A DNA stretch of 64,000 nucleotides, from contig NZ_RFLW01000003.1 in NCBI RefSeq assembly GCF_003719295.1, positions 372,001 through 436,000 of the forward strand, in the 5' to 3' direction. Each line of letters starts with the position of its first letter. Position 1 is the stretch's first letter. The position numbers and the translations under genes are program-made. Of this stretch, positions 38,961-49,226 are shown piece by piece. This DNA comes from Haliea alexandrii (GTDB lineage: Bacteria; Pseudomonadota; Gammaproteobacteria; Pseudomonadales; Halieaceae). The notes beneath the pieces are model-generated. The model worked only from the letters and a program-made list of their open reading frames with translations, was not told where the DNA came from and did not search any database.

Positions 38961-39898
38961 GGAGGACACTCCCCCGCGCTCGCCATGGCGGGTGCGACGG
39001 TAGCCAGGGTATCGCGCGGCACCCAGCCGGTTGCCTGCAAAAGCGCGTGGTTGTCGTAACGCTCGGCACCGAACAACTTGTCGAAGCTGGCCCCCTGTGC
39101 CTGCCGCTGAACCAGATCGAGCAGGGAAGCGAGCACGCGCCATAGCCAGGCGGGGCTTGAGACACCCGGACCCTGTTTGCCCAGCGCGGCTCGCAACAGC
39201 TGATACGTCTCTCTGGTGCTGTAGGCCCGACCATCCGCGACATTGAAGGTGTTCACCCCGCTCAGGCCAGTACCGGGCAGCAGCAACAGGAGCTCGACCA
39301 GGTCGTCCAGACCAATCATGGAACGCGCGCCGCCCGCCGGCGGCGCTGGCAAACCGAATCGCGCAGCACGCAACAGCCACTTCAGGTTGCCTTTCGGCTC
39401 CGGGCCATACACCAGTGCCGGGCGCAGAATAATGACCGTCATGGCACTGTGGTGAAAGCGCTCGCGCAGCGCGCACTCGGCCTCCCACTTGGAGCGACCA
39501 TAGGCGTCCGCGGGTGCAGACACCTCCATTTCCCGCCGTGGCATGGATGTTGCCGAAGGGCCCATCGCCTTGACGCTGCTGACAAAAATGAAGTGGTGTA
39601 CGCCTGCGCGCTCGGCTGCAGCTGCGAGTGCCAGGGTCGCGCGGCAGTTCACAGCGGCATACTGCGCGGCCGGCGCCTGCGTGTGGGCGATACCCGCAAG
39701 GTGATAAACGGTGCTCACACCCTGCAGCAGGGATTCGTCCAGACTCTCCGTAGCGAAATCCACGGCGTGCCTCGCCAGGCCGCCGCGGGCAGCTCCACCC
39801 CGGCGGCTGACAAGTACGGGCGCCAGCTCCTGCTGCTGTAGTCGCGCCGTCAGTGCCTGCCCGATATAACCGCTGGCACCGGTCACCAGCACCGACAT
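38957..39898 (-). CDS. NAD-dependent epimerase/dehydratase (surface glycan)
   Basis: 313 residues from the ATG at 39898 (MSVLVTGASGYIG); 20 further codons upstream lack support. Extended SDR: Rossmann TGASGYIGQAL, YHLAGIAH, catalytic Ser-Lys region FVSSVKAMG and a Tyr position in AYGRSKWEAE. It resembles UDP-sugar 4-epimerases and reductases found next to WbpL-type transferases. It is coupled to the WbpL-like gene by a four-base overlap. Exact sugar unknown. Confidence 0.9.
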   Translation of the reverse strand: MSVLVTGASGYIGQALTARLQQQELAPVLVSRRGGAARGGLARHAVDFATESLDESLLQGVSTVYHLAGIAHTQAPAAQYAAVNCRATLALAAAAERAGVHHFIFVSSVKAMGPSATSMPRREMEVSAPADAYGRSKWEAECALRERFHHSAMTVIILRPALVYGPEPKGNLKWLLRAARFGLPAPPAGGARSMIGLDDLVELLLLLPGTGLSGVNTFNVADGRAYSTRETYQLLRAALGKQGPGVSSPAWLWRVLASLLDLVQRQAQGASFDKLFGAERYDNHALLQATGWVPRDTLATVAPAMASAGECPP

Positions 39899-39986
39899 GT
39901 ACACCCCGCCCGTTTCCTGTTGCCTTGCGCCGTGCCGACGTATTGTGCGGACATACATTTCCCTTCAGCAGCGTTTCCGCACCCGC

Positions 39987-40014
39987 AAAAAAAAGTGGGG
40001 GCCAAGGCCCCCAT
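39987..40014 (-). terminator. Intrinsic terminator after the ComEA-like gene
   Basis: On the minus strand GGGGGCC and GGCCCCC pair around TT and are followed by a run of eight Ts after a short gap. It separates the housekeeping run ending with the ComEA-like gene from the glycan genes. Confidence 0.85.
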
Positions 40015-40032
40015 GATACGGATGCCCGGCGC

Positions 40033-40440
40033 CTAATCCAGTGTTATGACCGTGCGGTTCTTTTCCAGTGTGGCGGGACCAATGCCCTTGACGTCCGCCA
40101 GCTCCTCCACCGCTGTGAAGGGCCCATAGGCCTCCCGGTAGCGAATGATGTCCTGCGCCCGCGACAGCCCTACACCCTGCAGCATGGCGGCCAGAGTGGC
40201 GGCATCCGCAGTGTTGATATTAACGCGCTGTACCGCGACCTCGGCAGCAAGCGGCGGCACATCGGGCGCCGCCGATACCGGGGCGGACAGGCCGCCCAGA
40301 CTGAGGCACACGGCCAAGGCGCCCAGCAAAGCCGGCCACCGCTGCCGGCGTTTCCCCCCGGGTGATTGTAACCCGCGCTGGACGAGTGAGTCGGGCTGAA
40401 ACGCCCGATAAACATGCATGATGTGTTGTTTGAGTGACAT
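40033..40440 (-). CDS. ComEA-like helix-hairpin-helix DNA-binding protein
   Basis: 135 residues from ATG 40440 (GGAG eight bases upstream; the frame runs on to 40515). An N-terminal membrane or signal segment (ALLGALAVCLSLGGLSAPVSA) is followed by the ComEA HhH domain: VNINTADAATLAAMLQGVG, AQDIIRYREAYGPF and DVKGIGPATLEKNR. Family members bind DNA in the periplasm during natural transformation or in cognate roles. The long cytoplasmic-like lead (about 40 residues) before the hydrophobic segment is unusual. Confidence 0.88.
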   Translation of the reverse strand: MSLKQHIMHVYRAFQPDSLVQRGLQSPGGKRRQRWPALLGALAVCLSLGGLSAPVSAAPDVPPLAAEVAVQRVNINTADAATLAAMLQGVGLSRAQDIIRYREAYGPFTAVEELADVKGIGPATLEKNRTVITLD

Positions 40441-40563
40441 GGCGTTATCTCCGTATGACGTTGTGGCATCCCTGCACATCCGTATCGAAGCAAAGTCTAG
40501 CAGGCACCCGGACAAGCGGGGTGCCTTTGGTCACATCTGACTGAATGCGCCGGGGCGCCGACG

Positions 40564-41265
40564 CTATCCGCCCGCCGTGCGCAATTCCTCATGCACCCGC
40601 TGCAGGGCCGCCAGCGGGTCGGCCGCCGCGGTAATTGAACGACCGACCACGAGATAATCCGCCCCTCGCCTGCGCGCGTCAGCGGGTGTGACGACTCGAC
40701 GTTGGTCACCCGGCGAGTCACCCGCGAGACGGATGCCGGGTGTGACCAAGGCAAAGTCTTTGCCGCGCTGCTCCCGCAGTGTGGGGCACTCCTCGGCCGA
40801 GCACACCACGCCCTGCATCCCACAGTCCGCCGCCAGGCCGGCCAGTGATGCGACGCGTGCCAGCGCGCCCTCAAGGTAACCGAGCTCACGCAGGTCTTCA
40901 TCGGTCATGCTGGTCAGGACCGTGACGGCAATAAGCAGCGGCGGCTGTTGCAGGCCGGCGAGTTCCGCGGCTGCCGCCTCCATCATGCGGCGGCCCCCGC
41001 TGGCGTGCACATTAACCATCCACACGCCGAGGTCGGCCGCGGCACGCACCGCCGAAGCCACCGTGTTGGGGATATCATGAAATTTGAGATCCAGGAACAC
41101 ATCGTAGCCCTGACCCTGCAGACGCCGTACCAGACCGGGCCCGGTGCGCGTGAACAGCTCCTTGCCCACCTTGAGCCGACAGAGCCGCGGCGACAGCTGC
41201 TCGACCAGGTCCAGCGCCGAGGCTTCATCGGGATAGTCCAGAGCCACCAGAATGGGAGAGTGCAT
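40564..41265 (-). CDS. pyrF: Orotidine 5'-phosphate decarboxylase
   Basis: 233 residues from the ATG at 41265 (AAGG upstream); a TTG at 41280 is less likely. The catalytic Lys-Asp array is in [13 protein letters not shown]; phosphate binding lies in VTPGIR and VVGRSI. It makes UMP from OMP. It follows lapB by 30 bases, a conserved arrangement in gammaproteobacteria. Confidence 0.97.
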   Translation of the reverse strand: MHSPILVALDYPDEASALDLVEQLSPRLCRLKVGKELFTRTGPGLVRRLQGQGYDVFLDLKFHDIPNTVASAVRAAADLGVWMVNVHASGGRRMMEAAAAELAGLQQPPLLIAVTVLTSMTDEDLRELGYLEGALARVASLAGLAADCGMQGVVCSAEECPTLREQRGKDFALVTPGIRLAGDSPGDQRRVVTPADARRRGADYLVVGRSITAAADPLAALQRVHEELRTAGG

Positions 41266-41295
41266 CGAGAACACCTTCAATAACTGCGGCCGTGC

Positions 41296-42498
41296 TCAGT
41301 CGACACGGTTACCGCGAATGGATTTGACCGTGCCCCAGTGCTTGCAGCCGGGGCAGAACCAGTGGAGTTGGCGGCCAGCAAAGCCACAGTGGCCGCAGCG
41401 GTAACTCGGCCGCTCCGCCAGCAACCGGGCCACCAGTTTCTGCAGTGCCGCAAGATTCTCGCGCACGGAACCTTCCGTATTGGCTGCCTGCAGTTCAATC
41501 AGTCGCGACAATCCGCCCAGCGAGGGCGCTTTCGCCAACTGCCCCGAGAGAAACTCCATGGCGGCCTGATCGCCCTGTGTGGCACGCACATCATCGGCAA
41601 CCGCCACCACAAGGCCAGTAGCCGGGCTGGATTGCAGGCACTCCTGCAGGTATTGCCGCAGCGGTGTCGTGTCGCCCAGCTGGCTATAGGCCTCGTGCAG
41701 AGCGGGCACGGTTTCGGGGATGTAATCGGGGTCCTGCTGCTGCACCTTGCGCAGGGCTTTGATCGCCGCCTTGTATTGCCCGGCCTGGCATTCAAGCTCG
41801 CCCAACATGAGTGAAGCACGCACACAGCGACGATCGTGGTGCAACGCCTGCTGCAACTGCTTGCGCGCCTCCTGCAGGTCGCCCTGCTCCAGCATTTCCG
41901 CCGCGAGCTCACAGTGGTAATGCGCCAGCGCAACTGCCACCGGCTGACGGCTCGCGCCACTGGGCGCCGGTGGGGTGGGGCCGAGCAGCGACTTGCGTGG
42001 CAACAGGGCCGTTGCCACATCAACGGCCTGAGCCCACTCCCGCTGGCTCTGGAAGATGTCCAGCAGGTGTCGGCGGCTCGCGCGCCGCTGTTCGGGAGAA
42101 TCCTTCACCAGATCCAGCAGCAGGCGCTCGGCGCGATCAAACAGCCCCGCACTGATGTAGTCGCGGGCCAGCTCGAGATGCGCTTGGTGAATTTGCGGGC
42201 GGGGCAGGCTGGGGCGGGCCAGCAGATTCTGGTGTATGCGTATGGCCCGGTCAACCTCGCCGCGCTTGCGCAGCAGGTTGCCCAACGCAATGTGGGTTTC
42301 CAGCGTTTCGCTATTGACCTCGAGGGCGTCGATGAAAGCGTCCACCGCGCCGTCCGGGCGGCCATCCAGCAGGTAATTCAATCCCTTGTAGTATTGGCCT
42401 GGCACTTCAGACGCCTGCGCACTCGCGCTGCGCCGCCCCAGCCACCAACCGATACCGATGGCGGCAAACAGGAGCGCGAATACCAGCAGGTCATTCAC
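41296..42498 (-). CDS. lapB: Lipopolysaccharide assembly protein B
   Basis: 400 residues. One N-terminal membrane helix (VFALLFAAIGIGWWLG) is followed by a series of TPR repeats (about 35-350) and a C-terminal rubredoxin-like metal knuckle, YRCGHCGF and WFCPGCKHWG. In E. coli LapB controls LpxC turnover and coordinates LPS synthesis with transport. The start overlaps the lapA end by eight bases. Confidence 0.95.
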   Translation of the reverse strand: MNDLLVFALLFAAIGIGWWLGRRSASAQASEVPGQYYKGLNYLLDGRPDGAVDAFIDALEVNSETLETHIALGNLLRKRGEVDRAIRIHQNLLARPSLPRPQIHQAHLELARDYISAGLFDRAERLLLDLVKDSPEQRRASRRHLLDIFQSQREWAQAVDVATALLPRKSLLGPTPPAPSGASRQPVAVALAHYHCELAAEMLEQGDLQEARKQLQQALHHDRRCVRASLMLGELECQAGQYKAAIKALRKVQQQDPDYIPETVPALHEAYSQLGDTTPLRQYLQECLQSSPATGLVVAVADDVRATQGDQAAMEFLSGQLAKAPSLGGLSRLIELQAANTEGSVRENLAALQKLVARLLAERPSYRCGHCGFAGRQLHWFCPGCKHWGTVKSIRGNRVD

Positions 42499-42838
42499 CG
42501 TCTTTGAGCCCAGCGACCCTCAGACGATCCAGTTCCACTTTGCACTTCTCCAGCTTGCGCCGTGCCAGAACAAGCTTGCCGCGCAACCGGAGAATAATGA
42601 TGCTCGAGGCCAACAGCCCCAGCAGACCGCCCAGCGCCAGCGTGGCGAGCAACCAGAGCGCGAGGCTACGCGGCGCCAGGTCCACCACCAGCAGGTCGAG
42701 AGCGACCGGTTCGGGATTTTGCACGGCGAACAACACGCCCGCCGCGAGCATCGCCAGTACAACCAGCACCAGAATCAGCCGGCGGAGAATCCTCGCCAGA
42801 CGACCCGCGCCGTTGGAAGCGGTGGTGGCCATGCTCAC
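42491..42838 (-). CDS. lapA: Lipopolysaccharide assembly protein A domain protein
   Basis: 115 residues, GTG start overlapping the ihfB stop (GTGA). Two transmembrane helices ([43 protein letters not shown]) and a basic C-terminal helix give the LapA/YciS topology. It works with LapB in LPS assembly. The order ihfB-lapA-lapB-pyrF is typical of gammaproteobacteria. Confidence 0.93.
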   Translation of the reverse strand: MSMATTASNGAGRLARILRRLILVLVVLAMLAAGVLFAVQNPEPVALDLLVVDLAPRSLALWLLATLALGGLLGLLASSIIILRLRGKLVLARRKLEKCKVELDRLRVAGLKDGE

Positions 42839-43131
42839 AACCCCGCCTGCAATCCCAGGTTGACCCGCTCCCGCAGCTCTTTACCGGGCTTGAAATGGGG
42901 AACGTACTTGCCGGTCAGTTCTACCGTGTCACCGGTTTTCGGGTTGCGGCCACGGCGCGGTTCACGGTAGTGCAGTGAAAAGCTGCCAAAACCCCGAATT
43001 TCGATGCGCTCTCCACCGGAGAGTGCCTCGGACATGTGTTCGATAATCGTCTTGACGGCCAGCTCCACGTCTTTCAGCGACAGCTGTGCCTGCCGGGCGG
43101 CAATTGCCTCAATGAGTTCACTTTTCGTCAT
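42835..43131 (-). CDS. ihfB: Integration host factor subunit beta
   Basis: 98 residues from ATG 43131 ([19 protein letters not shown] upstream). HU/IHF fold with [25 protein letters not shown] carrying the intercalating Pro (GRNPKTG), and [15 protein letters not shown]. It pairs with IhfA. It lies after rpsA with a terminator in the 209-base gap, as in E. coli where rpsA and ihfB are adjacent. Confidence 0.96.
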   Translation of the reverse strand: MTKSELIEAIAARQAQLSLKDVELAVKTIIEHMSEALSGGERIEIRGFGSFSLHYREPRRGRNPKTGDTVELTGKYVPHFKPGKELRERVNLGLQAGL

Positions 43132-43236
43132 CGCGGGGCCCCTATCCACCTGCGCTCTCGCCAGACCGCTATCGGTCGTGCTCAGGGAAACTATTGTGAC
43201 GCCGCCCGCGCAGTTACGCAACTCGTTATTTTATAT

Positions 43237-43268
43237 AGAAAAAAGGCCCACCAACGTGGTGAGCCTTT
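43237..43268 (-). terminator. Intrinsic terminator after rpsA
   Basis: On the minus strand, AAAGGC-T-CACCA pairs with TGGTG-G-GCC around a short loop and is followed by six Ts. It lies about 75 bases beyond the rpsA stop and before ihfB, so ihfB needs read-through or its own promoter. Confidence 0.75.
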
Positions 43269-43340
43269 GCGAGGAGTGAGGCGTCGGGGACATCCTTGCG
43301 CCCCCTTGCCTGACTGCGGAGCGCGCGCCCCGCAACAGTA

Positions 43341-45011
43341 TCACTTCTCCATTTGCGCCTTGATCAGGTCGCCGATGGTGCCGGGGGAAGAGGACTCTTC
43401 CTGATCCTTCAGCGACTTCACGGCATCTTTCTCGTCGTCGTAGTCTTTCGCCTTCACCGACAGCACAACGCTGCGGTTCTTGCGGTCGACCGAGATGATC
43501 TTCGCTTCGACGCTGTCGCCCACCTTGTAGACACTGCGGGCATCTTCAACCTTTTCACGGCTGATGTCGGAGGCTTTGAGAATACCCTCAACCTCGTCTG
43601 CCAGCTGCACGGTTACGCTGCGCGCGTCCACGGCAATCACTTCACCGGTGACGATGGCACCGCGATCATTCTCACCGACGAAGCCGGAGAACGCGTCGTC
43701 CTCGAGCTGCTTGATGCCCAGCGAGATACGCTCACGCTCGGGGTCGATGGACAGAATGACGGTTTCAATCTCGTCGCCCTTCTTGTAATTGCGCACCGCT
43801 TCCTCGCCCACTTCGTTCCAGCTGATGTCGGAGAGGTGAACCAGGCCATCGATGTTGCCTTCCAGGCCGATGAAGATGCCGAAGTCGGTAATCGACTTGA
43901 TGCTGCCGGCAATCTTGTCGCCCTTGGCGTACTGAGAAGCAAAGGCGTCCCAAGGATTCTGCATGCACTGCTTGATGCCCAGCGAGATGCGACGACGCTC
44001 CTCGTCGATATCCAGCACCATGACCTCGACCTCATCACCCAGCTGGACGATTTTGGACGGGTGCACGTTCTTGTTGGTCCAATCCATTTCGGAGACGTGA
44101 ACCAGACCCTCAACACCCTCTTCGAGCTCGGCAAAACAGCCGTAATCGGTGAGGTTGGTCACACGCGCCTTGACGCGGCTGCCTTCGGGGTAACGGTTGG
44201 TGATTTCGACCCACGGATCTTCGCCCAGCTGCTTGAGGCCGAGGGAAACCCGGTTGCGCTCGCGATCGAACTTGAGGATCTTGACGTCGATTTCCTGACC
44301 CACTTCGACGATCTCGGAGGGGTGCTTGATGCGCTTCCACGCCATGTCGGTAATGTGCAGCAGACCGTCGACGCCACCCAGATCCACGAACGCGCCGTAG
44401 TCGGTGAGGTTCTTGACGATACCCTTGACGGACATGCCTTCCTGCAGTGACTCGAGCAGGGCTTCACGCTCAACGCTGTTGGCCGCTTCCATCACGGCGC
44501 GGCGGGATACCACCACGTTGTTGCGCTTCTGGTCCAGCTTGATGACCTTGAATTCGAGTTCCTTGTTCTCCAGGTGCGCGGTGTCACGAACCGGGCGTAC
44601 GTCAACCAGCGAGCCGGGAAGGAACGCGCGGATGGTATTGATATCAACAGTAAAGCCACCTTTGACCTTGCCATTGATAATACCCTTGACCACTTCGTCC
44701 GCCTCGTGCGCGGCTTCGAGTTCTTTCCAGGACTCTGCACGCTTGGCTTTTTCGCGGGACAGCTTGGTCTCACCGAAACCGTCTTCCACGGTTTCCAGCG
44801 CAACCTGGACTTCATCGCCGATGCTGAGGGAGCAGTTACCCGCAGAGTCAACGAACTGGGCACGAGGAATCACGCCTTCGGACTTCAGCCCGGCATGGAC
44901 GGTGACCCACTCGTTATCGATGTCGATGACCACGCCGGTGACAATGCTGCCCGGTACCATCTCGACGGTCTTCAAGCTTTCTTCAAAGAGTTCAGCGAAC
45001 GATTCGCTCAT
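43341..45011 (-). CDS. rpsA: 30S ribosomal protein S1
   Basis: 556 residues, the full six S1/OB domain form. Repeated signatures include [38 protein letters not shown] and [20 protein letters not shown]1 delivers mRNAs with weak Shine-Dalgarno sites to the 30S subunit, relevant here because several genes use GTG, TTG or ATT starts. It lies downstream of cmk with a 161-base gap. Confidence 0.98.
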   Translation of the reverse strand: MSESFAELFEESLKTVEMVPGSIVTGVVIDIDNEWVTVHAGLKSEGVIPRAQFVDSAGNCSLSIGDEVQVALETVEDGFGETKLSREKAKRAESWKELEAAHEADEVVKGIINGKVKGGFTVDINTIRAFLPGSLVDVRPVRDTAHLENKELEFKVIKLDQKRNNVVVSRRAVMEAANSVEREALLESLQEGMSVKGIVKNLTDYGAFVDLGGVDGLLHITDMAWKRIKHPSEIVEVGQEIDVKILKFDRERNRVSLGLKQLGEDPWVEITNRYPEGSRVKARVTNLTDYGCFAELEEGVEGLVHVSEMDWTNKNVHPSKIVQLGDEVEVMVLDIDEERRRISLGIKQCMQNPWDAFASQYAKGDKIAGSIKSITDFGIFIGLEGNIDGLVHLSDISWNEVGEEAVRNYKKGDEIETVILSIDPERERISLGIKQLEDDAFSGFVGENDRGAIVTGEVIAVDARSVTVQLADEVEGILKASDISREKVEDARSVYKVGDSVEAKIISVDRKNRSVVLSVKAKDYDDEKDAVKSLKDQEESSSPGTIGDLIKAQMEK

Positions 45012-45172
45012 TACACATTACCTGTTTGTGAGAGTACGGCGGTTAACCGCCTTGCCGCGCCTCCAGCTGGCACGGGTCATCCGTTAAAACCACCCCCGGC
45101 CACTTCTGGAACCGACCGTGAGGCAGCGAGACTAGCGCCATTGCCAGAGCCGGCTGCAATGCACCGGCCTGG

Positions 45173-45859
45173 TCACACCAAGCCGCGCTCACGCGCCGCC
45201 TCCATGACAGCAGAGAACACATCGCCGATAGGCAAACAACTGCTGTCAATGACAATGGCATCTTCAGCGGGAACCAACGGGGAAACGGAGCGGCTGCTAT
45301 CGCGCGCATCGCGCTCCTCGATGTCCTCGAGAAGGCGCGGGAGACTAACATTTTCTCCCTTGTCGAGCAACTGCCGGTAACGCCGCCGCGCCCGCTCTTC
45401 GGCGCTGGCCGTAAGGAAGATCTTGAGCGATGCGCGGGGGAATACAACCGTGCCCATGTCGCGGCCGTCCGCCACCAGCCCGGGGGCCTGGCAAAACTCG
45501 CGCTGGCGCTCCAGCAGCGCTTCGCGGACCGCGGGAATCACCGCCACGGTGGAGGCGCCGCGCCCCCCCTCTTCCGTGCGAATGGCACGACTGACATCCT
45601 TGCCTTTATAAGCCACGCGCACTTCACCGGCTGCATCGAGGGAAAAGACCACATCCAGATGACGGGCGACAGCTGCCACGGCCGTGTGGTCGTCCCAGGC
45701 AACGCCCTCCAGCACACAGGCATGCCCGGTCACCCGGTAGAGGGCACCGCTGTCCAGAAAGTGCCAGCCCAGCGCCTCTGCGAGCAGGTGACTGAGCGTC
45801 CCCTTGCCGGCCCCGCTAGGACCGTCGACCGTGATCACTGGCACCGGCTGGCGCCCCAT
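45173..45859 (-). CDS. cmk: Cytidylate kinase
   Basis: 228 residues. P-loop [10 protein letters not shown] near the N-terminus, the CMP-binding insert region [12 protein letters not shown], and [13 protein letters not shown]. It phosphorylates CMP and dCMP. Its ATG overlaps the aroA stop by one base (TGATG). The order aroA-cmk-rpsA is widely conserved. Confidence 0.97.
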   Translation of the reverse strand: MGRQPVPVITVDGPSGAGKGTLSHLLAEALGWHFLDSGALYRVTGHACVLEGVAWDDHTAVAAVARHLDVVFSLDAAGEVRVAYKGKDVSRAIRTEEGGRGASTVAVIPAVREALLERQREFCQAPGLVADGRDMGTVVFPRASLKIFLTASAEERARRRYRQLLDKGENVSLPRLLEDIEERDARDSSRSVSPLVPAEDAIVIDSSCLPIGDVFSAVMEAARERGLV

Positions 45860-47163
45860 CAGTCGACCCGCGCGGATATTTGCAGGCCGAGGCCACGTGC
45901 CAGGGCGTCAAAGCCCGGAAAGGAAGTACTGACGTGGTCGCAGTCGAGAATGCGAATTTCCTCGTCAGCCCGCAGTGCCGCAATAGCAAACGACATGGCG
46001 ATACGATGATCGTGAAAGGTGTTTATGACACCGCCGCCAATTGGGCCACCTTCAATGATGATGCCGTCGTCCAGCACCTCGTTGACCACCCCGAGGGTGG
46101 TAAGGCCCGCCGCCATCGCGGCAATGCGATCGCTTTCCTTCACTCGCAACTCCTCTGCACCGTGCAATACCGTGCGGCCACTGGCACAGGCAGCGGCAAT
46201 AAACAGCGCCGGAAATTCGTCGATCGCCAGCGGCACCTGGTCCAGCGGGATTTCAATGCCCTGCAGGGGAGCGTAGCGCACACGAATATCTGCCACGGGT
46301 TCCCCGCCGATTTCCCGCTCGTGCTTGAGGGTGATGTCCGCACCCATGGCGCGCAGGATATTCAGCACACCGATGCGCGTGGGGTTGATGCCGACATGGG
46401 TAAGCAGCAGGTCCGAGCCCGGTGCGATGCTCGCCGCGACGAGAAAGAACGCCGCAGACGAAATATCCGCAGGCACGTCTATGTCGGTTGCCAACAGGCG
46501 ACCGCCACCCGTGAGGCTGATAACACCCTGCTCACTGCGCACGGTGTAGCCAAACCCTCGCAGCATACGCTCGGTATGATCGCGCGTCGGGGCGGGTTCG
46601 GTCACCGAGGTGCTACCCTCGGCGTACAGTCCGGCAAGCAGCACACAGGACTTGACCTGCGCACTGGCCATAGGCAGATCGTAATGAATGCCCTGCAGCG
46701 CCTGGCCGCCAGTGATATGCAGCGGTGGCCTGCCACCTTCAACACCCTCGATATGGGCGCCCATCAACTTCAGGGGGTCCATCACCCGGCCCATGGGACG
46801 TTTGCACAGAGATACATCCCCCGTGAGTTCAGTATCGAAGGCCTGCCCGGCCAGCAGGCCACTCAGCAACCGGATACTGGTGCCTGAATTCCCCATATCC
46901 AGGGCGGCCGGGGGGATTTGCAAGCCGTGCAAACCCACACCGTGAATAGTGACCTCGCCGTCCTCGGGACCCTCAATCGCGACACCCATGGCGCGAAATG
47001 CTGCGACCGTTGCCAGGGCGTCCTCTCCCTCGAGAAAGCCGCTCACCCGGGTAGTGCCCTCGGCGAGGGCACCCAGCATGATCGAGCGGTGTGAGATGGA
47101 CTTGTCCCCGGGGACGCGGACTTCACCGCTGATCACACCACCGGGCATTAATTGAAATTCCAT
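45859..47163 (-). CDS. aroA: 3-phosphoshikimate 1-carboxyvinyltransferase (EPSP synthase)
   Basis: 434 residues. Signature motifs are [27 protein letters not shown] and [11 protein letters not shown]. The loop reads GNSGTS where many class I enzymes have GNAGTA, which places it among variant EPSP synthases. It makes EPSP in the shikimate pathway. In Pseudomonas aroA is fused to tyrA; here the two are separate, 27 bases apart. Confidence 0.96.
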   Translation of the reverse strand: MEFQLMPGGVISGEVRVPGDKSISHRSIMLGALAEGTTRVSGFLEGEDALATVAAFRAMGVAIEGPEDGEVTIHGVGLHGLQIPPAALDMGNSGTSIRLLSGLLAGQAFDTELTGDVSLCKRPMGRVMDPLKLMGAHIEGVEGGRPPLHITGGQALQGIHYDLPMASAQVKSCVLLAGLYAEGSTSVTEPAPTRDHTERMLRGFGYTVRSEQGVISLTGGGRLLATDIDVPADISSAAFFLVAASIAPGSDLLLTHVGINPTRIGVLNILRAMGADITLKHEREIGGEPVADIRVRYAPLQGIEIPLDQVPLAIDEFPALFIAAACASGRTVLHGAEELRVKESDRIAAMAAGLTTLGVVNEVLDDGIIIEGGPIGGGVINTFHDHRIAMSFAIAALRADEEIRILDCDHVSTSFPGFDALARGLGLQISARVD

Positions 47164-47190
47164 GCAGGATTCTCTCTGGAGTTCTCGGGC

Positions 47191-48090
47191 TCAGGTCGCC
47201 GTCTGGCCACGCGCCGCCAACAGGGCGGCAAATTCATCGCGCGCCGCCTTGGCGCGGGAAAAGGTCTGCAGCAGGGTATCACCCTCGCCGGCCTCGATCG
47301 CTGCACGCAGTTCCTCAAGGTGGGCGGAAAACAGATCAATAGACTGCAGTAGGGCCGGTCGGTTGGCAATGGCGATATCCCGCCACATCACGGGGTCGCT
47401 GGACGCAATGCGGGTGAAGTCGCGAAAGCCACCCGCCGCAAAGCGGAAAACATCATCGCTGGCATCACTTCTCGCGAGTGCATCCACCAGCGCATAGGCG
47501 AGCACGTGAGGCAGATGGCTGGTCGCGGCCAGTACCCGATCGTGCTCCGCCACGGTCATCTCCACGACCTCTGCACCGGTGCTGGCCCACATGGCACTTA
47601 CCAGCTCCACCGCGGTGGGTTCATTCCCCGCTACCGGCGTTAAAATCACCCGGTGCTTTGCAAACAACGCGGCGTTCGCAGCATCCACACCGCTGCGCTC
47701 GGAGCCGGCAATAGGGTGGCCCAGCACCAGCCGCGGTGGCATGGCGCCCCACACACGCTCAGCGGCGCGCTGCAGGCTGCCCTTGACGCTGGCGACATCG
47801 GTGATCACCGGCGGCTGGGCCCGCTCAAGCAGCCGCGGGAGGATACGCTCCAGCATCTCTTCGGCTATCAGGGTGGGTGTGGCAATCACCAGTATATCGG
47901 CCGCATCGACGGCCTCGTCCAGGTCCAGCGTATAGCGGTCGATCACGCCCAGCTCCACCCCGCGCCGCAGCGATGCCTCGCGATGCCCCCAGCCAATGCA
48001 GGAGGCGGCGAAACCATTGGCGCGCAACGCCGCAGCCAGCGAACCGCCGATCAGCCCCAGCCCCAGTACAACCACCGTCGGCTGCGCCAC
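47191..48090 (-). CDS. tyrA: Prephenate dehydrogenase
   Basis: 299 residues. The N-terminal Rossmann motif is VLGLGLIGGSLAAAL, and the conserved catalytic His regions are GHPIAGSERSGVDAA and AATSHLPHVLAYAL. It converts prephenate to 4-hydroxyphenylpyruvate for tyrosine. No fused chorismate mutase or ACT domain. It follows pheA by two bases; the hisC2-type aminotransferase found between these genes in Pseudomonas is absent. Confidence 0.95.
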   Translation of the reverse strand: MAQPTVVVLGLGLIGGSLAAALRANGFAASCIGWGHREASLRRGVELGVIDRYTLDLDEAVDAADILVIATPTLIAEEMLERILPRLLERAQPPVITDVASVKGSLQRAAERVWGAMPPRLVLGHPIAGSERSGVDAANAALFAKHRVILTPVAGNEPTAVELVSAMWASTGAEVVEMTVAEHDRVLAATSHLPHVLAYALVDALARSDASDDVFRFAAGGFRDFTRIASSDPVMWRDIAIANRPALLQSIDLFSAHLEELRAAIEAGEGDTLLQTFSRAKAARDEFAALLAARGQTAT

Positions 48091-48092
48091 GA

Positions 48093-49211
48093 TTACAGCA
48101 CCGCCTGCGGGTAGGAGCCCAGTGGCTTGAGCAGAATGGACTGCTCTTCCAGGTCGGTGACAATGGCGCGAATAACCTCGTCCTGCATGTGTCCCTCGAA
48201 TTCAATGAAGAACACATAGGCCCACTTTTCGGTCCGCGAGGGCCGGGTATCAATGCGGGTGAGGCTCACGCCGGCGCGGCGAAAGGGGTCCAACAGGGTA
48301 AACAGGGCGCCGGGCTTGTTGCGACTGGAAACGATGAGGGAGGTTTTATCCCGGCCACTGGGCGGCACTTCCTCGCGGCCCACCACAAGAAAGCGTGTGG
48401 TGTTGTCTGGGTAGTCTTCAATGTGCTCGGCAAGGCGGTCCAGATGATAGAGTTCCGCCGCCATATCGCCCGCCACCGCCGCAACCCCGGGTGTGGTCGC
48501 CGCCAGCCTGGCCGCCTCACCGTTACTGCTCACCGCCTCGCGCTTGGCCCGTGGCCAGTGCGTATCCAGCCAGTTCCGACACTGGGCGAGCGCCTGCTGA
48601 TGTGCACAGATCCGCGTCACTTCGGCCTCGGCGGTACCCGGCGCGACCAGCAGATGATGCACGATCCGCATCTCGACTTCGCCGGATATCTTCAGCGGCG
48701 AATCCATGAAGTTGTCCAGCGTGTGGCTGACCATGCCCTCGGTCGAGTTTTCCACCGGGACCACCCCGTAGTTGCAGTCACCGGATTCCACTTGTGCGAA
48801 CACGCCATCAATGGTGTTTTGCGGCACGCAGAGCGCGGCATGGCCAAAATGCTTGAGTGCGGCGGCCTGGGTAAAGGTGCCTTCCGGACCGAGGTAAGCG
48901 ACCTGCAGAGGACGCTCCAGCGCAAGGCAGGCGGACATGATCTCACGGAAAATGTGCGCAACCGCGACGCCCTCCAGAGGCCCGCCGTTGCGGTCGATAA
49001 TGCGCTGTAGCACCTGCGCCTCGCGCTCCGGGCGGTAATACACTACCTCGGGGGCCACTTCGCCCCGCTCGCGCAGCGCCAGCACTTCCTCCAACTTGAT
49101 CTCAGCCACCCGCTGGGCGCACTGGGCACGGCGCTGGATCAAACTCTGGATTTCCCGGTCGATGGCGTCAATGTCCGCCCTGACCTGGTCGAGATCCCTG
49201 GTATCTGCCAT
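48093..49211 (-). CDS. pheA: Bifunctional chorismate mutase/prephenate dehydratase
   Basis: 372 residues. An N-terminal AroQ chorismate mutase helix domain (about 1-95, RADIDAIDREIQSLIQRRAQ shown here by RADIDAIDREIQSL) is followed by the dehydratase domain (YLGPEGTFTQAA, VPVENSTEG, NTTRFLVVGR) and a C-terminal ACT domain (SLTRIDTRPSRTEKW) that binds Phe for feedback inhibition. It begins 15 bases after serC. Confidence 0.96.
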   Translation of the reverse strand: MADTRDLDQVRADIDAIDREIQSLIQRRAQCAQRVAEIKLEEVLALRERGEVAPEVVYYRPEREAQVLQRIIDRNGGPLEGVAVAHIFREIMSACLALERPLQVAYLGPEGTFTQAAALKHFGHAALCVPQNTIDGVFAQVESGDCNYGVVPVENSTEGMVSHTLDNFMDSPLKISGEVEMRIVHHLLVAPGTAEAEVTRICAHQQALAQCRNWLDTHWPRAKREAVSSNGEAARLAATTPGVAAVAGDMAAELYHLDRLAEHIEDYPDNTTRFLVVGREEVPPSGRDKTSLIVSSRNKPGALFTLLDPFRRAGVSLTRIDTRPSRTEKWAYVFFIEFEGHMQDEVIRAIVTDLEEQSILLKPLGSYPQAVL

Positions 49212-49226
49212 CAGAATGCCGCCATA

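Noticed and set aside
37959-39488. A 509-residue protein from the longest frame
   Set aside because: The first ~176 residues are antisense-type shadow of the epimerase gene with non-protein composition. The MraY/WecA fold begins at GTG 38960, which overlaps the epimerase stop.
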